Below, in pieces: positions 19,228 to 28,019 of a stretch of 28,019 nucleotides of DNA. Position 1 is the stretch's first letter; each line of letters opens with the position of its first letter. The DNA is from Arachnopeziza araneosa (lineage: Eukaryota; Ascomycota; Leotiomycetes; Helotiales; Arachnopezizaceae). A program made the position numbers and the translations under genes. The stretch covers positions 1 to 28,019 of the forward strand of contig QYAI01000245.1 in NCBI GenBank assembly GCA_003988855.1, given 5' to 3'. The notes under the pieces are model-generated. The model did not search any database and had not been told where the DNA came from. It saw only the letters and a program-made list of their open reading frames with translations.

Positions 19228-22200
19228 CTAGCCAGGACCGCTGAGACCCTCCTGGCAGTTCGTTGGATCGCAAGAACACTGAAGATCAGCGAGTATAGGA
19301 AGGACATCAGCAAACGAGACTCCATTTTGATCAAGCTCGTTTTGGCAACCGCACCATCTGCATTAATGCTATCAGCATTTTCGTTTATTTGTTAAGTGAA
19401 TAAACCTAAAAAAAATCGGTTCTCTACTTACCCTGGAATACCACTCCCATCGTTGTCAGAGGAAATACCTCCAATGAAATCGCTCAATCCGTAGTTTGCA
19501 GGGATACAGATTGGAAAAGTAAATAAGCCAGGTAATATCCATAACTGATTCTGGTCGGTGAGATCCTCGGGGCTCATAGCAAGAACATTGGCAATGGATT
19601 GATCGGTGGGGGATGTATAATTAAAACCACCTGTATGATATGAACTCAAGCTACCATCTACCATGTCGTTCGTGGAAAATGGATACTTTGAAAGTGTCTA
19701 GAGATGATATCGTGTTATTAGCTATTCTCTACAAATTTTCCTGCATGGAAATGAAACCTACATCATAACCTGGAGGTGCCAAATTGTTACTAATAGTTAT
19801 ACTGTTAGGGTCGATGCTATTCTTCAGTTAGAATTCTCTCCCGGTTTCTGCCAATGGGAGGCGCGGAGTCACCTCTGGAAAAAGCACCCTAATCCACTAC
19901 TCGTATAGTATTGCAAAGCAGGTGGCAGCAACTTGAGAGCTTGAATATTTTGGACTATTGACAAAGCTTTTAGTATGTACTCAAACACATGTAGATGTCA
20001 AAAAGAAAAGCAACTTCACTTACAATCGCTTTCTTGCATTCCAGTGCAGTAGATATACACGTTCGATAGCGACCAAGCGTAATTAATAGTCGATGCTGTA
20101 AGGACATTAAGATACCAGTTATTGAGCTCATCTTGAGTAACTTGGCGTTTTGACGAATCAACATTCAAGACGGGAATCAAATCGAGTTGTACCCAATCTC
20201 CTCCCATAAGTGAATCTGGTAATTCTGCGCCTGGGTTTGCCACTATGTTGAGCCAGTGCAAACCCAAGCCCGTCGTTGTTGCATTGGACCAGAAGACCGA
20301 ATTACTGGAAATATGCTGTTAGGTCACATCTGGTTTTCAAAAACTTTTGGGAGAAATTATAAAGAAAAGAAGCGGTGTAGACCTACGCATTTAAATTCCC
20401 TACTTCAGCTGTTATTTGACCCTGAACTCCGAGATAGTTGATACCTTCTGCGATAGCACCAGCAAAAAGGTCTCCTACGGCTCCGATGAGTGGACTCCCA
20501 GTAAATGTTGTCACGGCTGCGATCGCTGTTGCAATACCAGTCAAAATTTCTATCCACAAGAAATTGTTTGAACTTGGTTGGGATGGATAGAAAGTTTGGA
20601 GAAGATCGGCTGTTTGTCCCCTAAAGTCATCTGAGGCATGTTCGACAGCGGAGTAGATTGCCGTTAAAACCTGTGGAATTAATTAGACGCGACCTTAAAA
20701 TAGATAAATATAACATACATTGTGTAAGTTGACTATTCCAACTACCACAAGATACCTGATAAAACATTTGATTTAGCATAGCTCCTTCGACAAGAGTGAT
20801 TGCAAAACGAAATCATAGAAACTCTAGCTTTGAATACACGAGTGGATGTATTTAAAACTTCCTTAACTTGAGATTCATATCTGGGAAATATTACTTACTC
20901 CCATCCGGTGCCTGGTGTGGTCGGGTATGTAATTTCAGCACAGTTAGGCGGTGAACAAGTAGAGTCACTGAGCCTACCACAAGTAGAAGCCACTGAAACG
21001 CCGACTCCTAAAGGATTTGTGAAGTCATACAGGAAATTTTCTCCGCCATAATTGTTAAGATAGTTTTGAAGTTGGGTAGTCGTAGTCATTTGGTCCCATG
21101 AAGCCGCTTGAAGCTCTCCAACTGTAGGTTGTCCATGTCAGTGTGCTCTGTAGAATACAAATGCAAGAAAAATGCTTACTTGAGCCCAAGTCTTGGCATG
21201 ATGATTGACTACTCAAGCTGCTGAGACCGGGATTAAAGACGCCCTTGTAAAGAATAATCTTGCAAGAGAAGTTGGGATCAACTACTTGGCATGTGGAAGT
21301 AGGACAGTGGCCGTACTGGCATGCAAATTGGCAAAGAGGTAAATAGCTATCATCCAGAGATGTTGCAGGGCAGGTAGAGATTTTGGAATATGGTGGGAGC
21401 GTAACGGGGGAACCTGTTTTCGTGCAAGTGCAAGTTTCTCTGTGTAGTTTAGAGTCAGCTCTGGCAAGAAACCTTCAAAAGACGAATATTTGCATATTTC
21501 TTACATAGGACAGAAACCGTAGGTACAAGTAAAAGTGCAAAGGTCCTGATAGTTTCCTGAACCCGTTCCGGAGGTACAGACAATTGAGCCTGATGGTGGC
21601 CCCCCTCCTGTTGAACCTCCTGACGAGCCGATAGGGTATGCTGGAACTGGTGGAGCGCCGGTAGGAAGATTTGGCGTCACTACACCAAGCCCTCCATTCG
21701 GGCATATATTACTGTTCTCAGAATTAGCCATAAGTCTAGAAATCTACTGTTTGCGAGGCACTTACTATAAAACCCAAGCAAAATTCTCCTGGGGGTTAAT
21801 AGCTAGAATAAACAGATAACAAATTAGCTCATTTAAGCAACAACAAATTTTTGAGAATGTCAGATCTTACTGATATAGTCTCCTCTGCCTAGGCCATTGA
21901 TGTTGGCAATCTCGATGGCTGCCCCCCGAGTCTGACCACCCTGATCACCAATTCCTTTATATGACCATGCAAATGCACTATTTGGATCTGTGGCGGGAAT
22001 GGAAGAACTCGACGGCCCTGAGTTCTTCCACTAGTTGACCTTGCAGTTAGCAGTGCCATTTGAAGAGGAGTTTGAAGTGCTAATCTAAAATACACGATAC
22101 TTTGCCCTAAGACTGTATCTTTCTAGAAGCATGTATACGAAAAGGAAATCAGAGCGCCAGAAATAGCACTTACATATACCATCTGACCACTTGTGGGATC

Positions 22201-25200
22201 CAACCAGATTAAATCATCCAGTCCGTCGCCGTCAACATCCTGAATTCGAAGATTTTTTCTCTCCTTTCCTTCATTATGTTTGATTTGCCCTTGGTATACC
22301 ATATTACCGATACCTTCGTTCAAGTATCCAGTGATAACACCATTTGACTGCATGCATAAAAAGTCTGCTCGGCCTATTTCAAATAAGTTAGACAATTGAT
22401 AGCAACAGTAACAATCAAGAAAGACTGAGCGACGTGAAAACGAAGTTGCCTCAAGACATACCATTTCCAGTTATATCATTCCAATGTACACCTATATCAT
22501 GATCCATGTAACCGTATCCTTCAGTACAAGTCGCGCTACCGGTAACAACTCCTAGATTTGTAAACGAGAATTTACCATTTGCAAAGTTATTCTGAAGAAC
22601 TGTCGTGGCTCCTGAAACCGGGTCAACGATCAGCTACAAACAGTCAGCTCTATTCGACGCATGTCAAGAGATGATTTACAATGTCGCATTTCTTATCACC
22701 ATCGAAATCTGCAAAGCGAATCTTTTATCGTATTAGCGACTGCGTTCCCATACAGGCTATCAATCGCACTCACGTTTCTCCTTGCTGTTCCTACTGAATA
22801 AATTTGACCCCACTGGGTCCAAGTCCCAGGACTGTGCACGTTTCCGTATACTGTCACATCCCCAGTAAAAGAAAGCCACTGAAGCAAGGACGATGATTAG
22901 CACTCCAGTCTTAAGGTTCTATATATGGTCAAGTTTTGCTTACAATATAATCGTCAAATCCATCTCCAGTCATATCACAGTATCTGTCGCCATCTCCTTT
23001 GGTTCTAACTCCTCCATAGTCGTTGTTTTTGTACCGGTCAACATAGACAACCGACAGCTCAGACCAAGCAGCAGCAGGTGTTACCGCTAGAAGCGTAATT
23101 TTAGCAGGCATTCCAGATCAAAGTCAAGAAAAGCCATTATAATATAACCAAGGGTAATTAGGGAGGGATGTCGTTTCTTGAACTTACTACTGTAGTCCGC
23201 TCGACCAGTGCCCATGAAGGCACCAAATGTGACATTTCGCGGCGAAGAAGCACCTCCATGGGTAACACTATAAAGATTAGCTTAGCTCTTTCTCGATTTG
23301 ATCAGTGTTTTATCGACACTTACCCCATAGATTGCCATACTGGAGTCGTGGCACCACTGCTATTGTTAATCTTAAATATTATAATTTCAAGAGAAATTTA
23401 CCCTGTAAAACCTCGCTGGTTAATCCAAGTTGTGACTGCGCCATTGACATCAACGTGTAACACTAGAAAAGTCGTTAGTAATTCAAGTAGACAATTTTCG
23501 TCTGAATCATCTTACAATCATCTCTATGGTCTCCGTTGAGGTCAGCGAACCTCCAGCCAGAGACTGAAAGTACAGGTAAATTGAAAGCTACTCCTCCAAA
23601 AGGAGTCCAATATGTGACTTGGCCGTTCGATTGAGCGCCATTGCGCCAGCCCCACATAGTGGTACCGTCTGCTGAAAGCCCAACATAACTACAGATGATT
23701 AGCTAAATTTTTCTTTTACTACTTAGTAGGAATTATACTCTGCTCGTCCATCGCCATCAATATCGGCTAGGTGCACCTTATCACTGTGTCAGCAACGAAA
23801 ATACTACAACCTGTATGTGCACATGGAAACTTACTCGCGCTTGTGGAAAACCTGTCCCACCCTTGATCAATCCTTCCGGAACCCAGACCGGGCTCCTAGG
23901 ATCCGATCCCGGCGTATTCTCCCAAACAAACAGATCTCCGTTTGCCATGATACAACAAAAGTCATCACTAGAATTGAAACTATCAGTGGGATGTTTTGAA
24001 TGATGCAATGAGTCTCACTAACCGTCCATCTCCAGTCATATCGGCAAAACGGACTCCAGTACGTGGGCAGTTTATTGGAAAGGGATACCACAAGTATTGG
24101 CCCAGACCTCCATTTCCAAGATTTAGTGCGACACCAAGCCCGCCATTAGAATTAATCGGTACACTTTATTACATGTTAGTATGAGTCTCAAGGTTTTGAT
24201 ACTTTTTTCCGGCAACTTACTAAACATAATCATCAACTGACGAACAGAAATTTCAAGTTAGTTCGAATTTACAAGTCAATAAAGGGCACGCATGATACAC
24301 AAAATTGAAATTCCCTTTAAACCACTCCTCGGACAGTGCAGCAAGAAAAAGATTGACTTACCACCATCACCATTGATATCAGCCCAGTACACGCCCTCAG
24401 GCAAAGGATTGTCAAAACCGACGGAAGCCGGATTATTAAAGCCATTAAAACCACCAACACTTGTCCCCACATGTACATAAGGACCATCATCAACACCAGA
24501 ACCAAATTGGATTTGGTAAGGGCCTAAGATGTTACCTGGAATCTTGTCACAGTTATTACTAGCTGTAACAACGTCCGTGTACCCTGCTACAGCGACGGGT
24601 GGAGTGATAAACCCTGCACCAGCTGCGACCAGAAGGCCCTCTGTGTTCGTCAGCAAAATGTTTATCGCCAGATATTCCTACGACACCTCAGGACCAGGGA
24701 TATGCGTAAAGAAAACTATTTCTACCTACCATACCACACCGCAGCCATTTTCTGGTAGCCAGCGTTTGTTGGGTGAATTCTATTTTCATGTTAGAGCCAG
24801 CGCATCACTGAGGATCATGTCAACTTACCCGTCAGCGTTTAAATCAGCTGTGCTAAACCAATTCGTAGAAAAATCCACGTAAGTAATTTTTTTCCCAGCC
24901 TGTTGCCGGGCTTGAACCATCCCGGGTATTTGGCTGTTGTAATATTCTTTTCTCACCTCAGACGCACCATTTGCAAGCGGGAGCAGCGTAGACGCGATGA
25001 TTGTAACTCCAGGAATTGAATCGAAAAGGTAATCAATTAGGCCTCCTAAGCGGACATGTGCATTGGTGTAGTCAATGTTATCAATCATGTCGTTCGTGCC
25101 CACATGAAGAATAACGATGTTCGGCTGCTGGGGGACTGTAAGTGCAGCTTTCGCTTGCATTTGTGAGATGATGAATCCTCCCCAGGCCTCGACATCATTG

Positions 25201-25640
25201 TCTGCCATGGAGCCAGCCTTAACCTACATGATCTCAACTTAGCATCTAACATAAAGCAATGAAACTTCGACTGCCTGAGCCTCAACCAAAATAGTGATGC
25301 TTAAGATGAACCACTTACACTGCCAACCATATTCACCGGATTACCATTATAAACGAGGGCGTTTCGAAGAGCATAACGAAATCCGTTGCCATCGGTCGAT
25401 TCATAACCATACACAATAGAGGCGCCAAGGCACATGATCCGAAGTTGAACATCGTTTGCAAGTCCACGACTGGCGAGAGATTCTTTTGGCCCAGGATCGA
25501 AATCTGTCAGGTTGCCTTCGAAGTATGGCAGTGCGTGGACTTTTGGGATTAGCCTCTTCCGATGTTTAGTTATCGTGCAATGTTTACTAACCTACGGCAG
25601 CGTAGAGCCCAATGAATATATACCCGTGAAAGAAACGCAT
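19228..25640 (-). CDS. secreted SGNH/GDSL esterase fused to FG-GAP repeats, Cys-rich modules and unknown C-terminus; 30 exons
   Basis: Exons: 25640-25596, 25555-25319, 25223-24829, 24779-24730, 24640-24362, 24236-24221, 24163-24023, 23967-23835, 23776-23739, 23688-23516, 23462-23402, 23359-23324, 23267-23188, 23086-22944, 22878-22774, 22721-22680, 22633-22462, 22373-22174, 22030-21871, 21802-21766, 21711-21505, 21439-21180, 21121-20899, 20755-20719, 20670-20387, 20304-20024, 19954-19873, 19816-19762, 19697-19432, 19357-19228. All junctions are GT-AG and phases agree, giving 1455 residues with no lesion. Residues 1-15 look like a signal peptide. The SGNH domain (about 50-242) has LGASIVYG (Ser61), GTND (Asn138) and DGIHP (Asp225, His228), so an esterase close to carbohydrate esterase 3-type enzymes is likely. 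Residues about 320-847 hold some ten FG-GAP/VCBS-type repeats (DINGDG, DIDGDGRADY, DVDGDGLDDL). Cys-rich modules (LCTFTCTYGFCP, LCQFACQYGHCP) lie near 885-965. The rest is unrecognised, with a hydrophobic stretch near 1125-1170. The first intron (40 bases) and exon 13 donor are the least certain. Confidence 0.88.
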
Positions 25641-27699
25641 ATCTAAGACCAGCAGGAGCGAATGGCTTCGAGACTTGATAGAAACAACTTGAAGCTTTGC
25701 AACCGCTCAACCAGTGGGGCAGCGCCCAGATAAATGGTTTGATCAGGTCTTCATGGTGTCAGAAGACAGCTTCGGTTTCCTGTCTCTTCTCAGCAGGCAG
25801 GAGCATTGGATCTCAATATTGTCACGGAGACTACCCTTTTCAGACAAGACAATATTTTGGTCAAGCTGATTCTATTGAGCTGCCTAGTAAATTCTCTCCT
25901 GGTCAGCTGTCCGAATTCCGGGAATGTGGTGTGATTAAACCTGCAAGATGCAACAATAAGGTTAAGTCCGCAAACTTGTGCCGCAATAAGGTTTTCCCCA
26001 CAAATTTTCGCCACAATGAGGTTACATTTCAAGATCGTACTCACTATTTTGTATTGATTTACTAGCTTGCTACCGGCCGTGTATCACGAGTTTGTCGTGC
26101 CCGGACAACATTAACAACCAAAAGGCGCATAGAATTACTACTTTCAGTATGCGCCCTCCGTTCCCCTTTAAGCTGCAAGAAATCCCGCGTATAGATTCCG
26201 ATTAGGAAAGACCGAAATTGGATCCATCTGATGTGAGATTTGCCAAGAGATTTTCTTCCTTTATGATTGGCAGAGCTCGGAGCTTGTGGCTGATGTAAGA
26301 TTGAACAAGCTCTTTAACTTATTCAATTAAATTTCATTGGTCAAGTCTTTACGAGCCCTAAATAGAACCAAACCTTTGGAATCATTTGGATTGAACATCT
26401 TTAGGCTGCAATCTTCATTACTAATTGTTCTTAAGTCCGAGGTGTTACAGGCTTAAAAGGATTGATAAAACTGTTTTTGGTTAGAGTAGAGAAGCCTTAT
26501 CTCTTTCGAATTCGGAGAGTATTCTTTAGGTTTGAGAGACTCTCTTCTCTTCTTTTCATGCTTCTTCATACTCTATATCCTTGTAAGTTTTATTTTGAAC
26601 TTGATCAGACCTGATCCCTAATGATCCAATTCCTAAGCAGCAGACAAGATTAAACTACCTTATCGAATCACAAACTTCTTGTCGGACCAGTCTCTTTAGT
26701 TTACAAGTTTCACACGACGGTTGTATTTAGAATCATTTATGACACGAAAACCTTTTACAAACTTCCCCGCCGGCAACTCAGCCTCTTAACATATTTTCCG
26801 AAGATATCTCCGGGCATCGGCGCTGAGTCTACTAATCGGACAATAATTTATTGAAAAATAGTCAAATAGAATACTAAAAGAAAGAAAGGATAAAGGCTGG
26901 CTGAAAAACACCCCATCAAAAATTGGCTCCTAAGTGAGTTTGCTGTAAACAAAAACACGCAATCCCAAAAAAAAAACCGAAAAGATAAACGGGAAGACCA
27001 GAAGACAAAAAGAAAACCCCCGATAACCGGGTGATAAGAAAACGCCTCTCGGGCTTTTTGCTTTGTACGACCTTCATGGGCCTTGGGTATTCTACCTCTA
27101 TCGACGGGTTGATAGGGTTAGCTGACGTATTTGGAGGCTTGTGGAGAATGAACCCCGACAAGGTTCTTGGCGTGGGATGTTTTGGGGTTATTTAATCTTA
27201 TGTACCTGGGACGCGTCGCGTGTTGGGGAAGCGCGGGAGAGCTTCGGCTGAGATGGATAGATAGGGTTAGACGCTTGAACGAAGTGAATGTGTGGGCTGT
27301 TTCGGTCTTGAGGCGGGAACTATAGGGGTTTCATTATTATGGAAATCAATGGGGGATTGAAGGTTTATGATGGACTTTCAAGTGGATGGTGGTTTTGTCG
27401 GCACAGCTAGCTTTTAACAAACTTTCGAGGGGTGAAGGCTTCATTAAGAATAGTAGCTCAAACGTTCATTTGAGCAAGAAGGTATCCAAACTCTCCTTTC
27501 TGAGATTATTTCCTCCATATTACTCCACTTTCTTTCCCTGTGTTTGAACGAGAACACGAAATACTTCTGTTTATGACTCTGTTTACCTTCTAAGCTTTCA
27601 TTGGCCAGGAACGGCTGTTTTTCTCAAATCTGTATGCAAATTCATATTCATCTGGAGATAAGTCATCATAATCCTACTACTGGGTTAAAGTGAGCATTA
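25641..27699. other. no supported gene; promoter of the esterase gene and AT-rich spacer
   Basis: Bases just above 25640 should hold the promoter of the minus-strand esterase gene; no clear TATA element was found. Open frames (plus 25697-26065, minus 25790-26044, minus 26916-27161) lack family motifs. 26220-26760 has TG-rich and CTCTTCTCTTC-type sequence reminiscent of a decayed LTR, but no paired terminus or tRNA-primer site was identified. Confidence 0.4.
25951..26040. repeat. 30-bp tandem repeat, three copies
   Basis: Copies start at 25951, 25981 and 26011, each opening with CaaCAATaAGGTT-like sequence (CAACAATAAGGTT, CCGCAATAAGGTT, CCACAATGAGGTT) and then CaCAAAttT in the first two. Period 30 preserves frame, so the minus frame shows a ten-residue peptide repeat with an N-L-I-V/A-A core (CNLIVAKICG, ENLIAAQVCG, LNLIVASC). 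Confidence 0.8.
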
Positions 27700-28019
27700 G
27701 ATGGCGCGTTCTGTCACGCGGTACTCGTGATCATTTTGACTATTTCTTTTGATTTTATCTTTCCTAAGCTATTTAAAACCACAATTCACACACGAAACTT
27801 CTCTGCTCCCATTCAATCAATTGCACCACTCCCCAAAAAGTCTCTCACAGTCATAATCTAATACAATTTCAAAGCACTGAAGCAACTATTTAGTGTTACA
27901 CTTCGACCCTTGATTCTTATTAAGTCCGTGCACCCCCATATCGATCACCCCCCCATATCGATCAGCAAAATAAGCGACTACCAACTACACCAAAAAAAAT
28001 ATAATTAAATAACTACTCA
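27700..28019 (+). promoter_or_regulatory. likely promoter and 5' leader of a gene starting beyond the right edge
   Basis: A TATA-like TATTTAAAA lies at 27770-27778, followed by a CT- and CA-rich leader-like stretch (CACACACGAAACTTCTCTGC, then CCATTCAATCAATTGCACC) with no ATG-led frame of note. This is the usual look of a fungal core promoter and 5' UTR reading rightward. The gene itself is not in the window. Confidence 0.45.
27933..27964. repeat. 15-bp direct repeat
   Basis: CCCCCATATCGATCA occurs at 27933-27947 and 27950-27964, two bases apart, in the leader-like region. Confidence 0.85.

Noticed and set aside
21501..21731. Separate small gene starting with an ATG at 21731
   Set aside because: The ATG lies inside an intron of the large gene; splicing exon 20 to the acceptor before 21711 keeps the frame and continues the protein.
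22031..22173. Extra exon inside the longest intron (143 bases) of the esterase gene
   Set aside because: The flanking exons already join in frame at GQMVY-WKNSG, and no GT-AG pair marked a convincing extra exon.
26220..26760. Possible solo LTR of a retrotransposon
   Set aside because: Sequence style is suggestive, but I found no paired termini, target duplication, primer site or element coding region.
26916..27161. Minus-strand frame with a hydrophobic C-terminal stretch
   Set aside because: It starts at a non-ATG codon, and the hydrophobic run comes from A-rich DNA (poly-T on the minus strand).

Overview
This window looks like nuclear DNA from a filamentous ascomycete (Pezizomycotina; a leotiomycete is my guess, which the sequence alone cannot prove). 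The reasons are short GT-AG introns of about 50-75 bases with CTAAC/CTGAC-like branch sites, several HET-domain (heterokaryon incompatibility) gene remains, and a large secreted esterase with many small introns. No rRNA, tRNA, CRISPR or bacterial operon structure was seen.

Layout. Bases 1-461: 5' end of an unrecognised two-exon minus-strand gene that runs off the left edge. 682-1787: HET gene remnant lacking its HET core but keeping a WW-like tail. 1788-7341: gene-poor and rich in minisatellites, including a ~165 bp degenerate tandem array at 4895-5830. 7342-8285: intact three-exon gene for a 277-aa protein with a half C2H2-like finger and a Ser/Thr/Pro-rich body. 9208-10816: a 65 bp repeat, an acidic Ser-rich minus-strand coding block, and remains of a Ser/Thr-rich surface-type protein. 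11341-11851: ASCH (PUA-like) pseudogene with two adjacent stops where CAG CAA is expected. 12942-14998: HET pseudogene with nonsense and frameshift lesions. 16352-17324: two-exon gene for a possible HEYMH zinc metallopeptidase, broken by one in-frame TAA. 18036-18242: orphan HET C-terminal tail.

The dominant gene is at 19228-25640, minus strand. I could phase 30 exons, all with GT-AG junctions, into one uninterrupted frame of 1455 codons. It encodes a secreted SGNH/GDSL esterase fused to a long FG-GAP/VCBS-type repeat region (predicted beta-propeller), two related Cys-rich modules, and a long C-terminal region I do not recognise. Most introns inside the FG-GAP part fall in or next to the Asp/Gly loop of a repeat, which suggests growth by exon duplication. 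The right end (27700-28019) resembles a promoter and 5' leader of a gene that starts outside.

Taken together, the window is an accessory region: a graveyard of nonself-recognition (HET) genes, other broken genes and minisatellites, beside one large multi-exon gene whose frame is intact. Several stops fit C-to-T change (CAG or CAA to TAG or TAA, CGA to TGA), which would suit repeat-induced point mutation but could also be ordinary decay.
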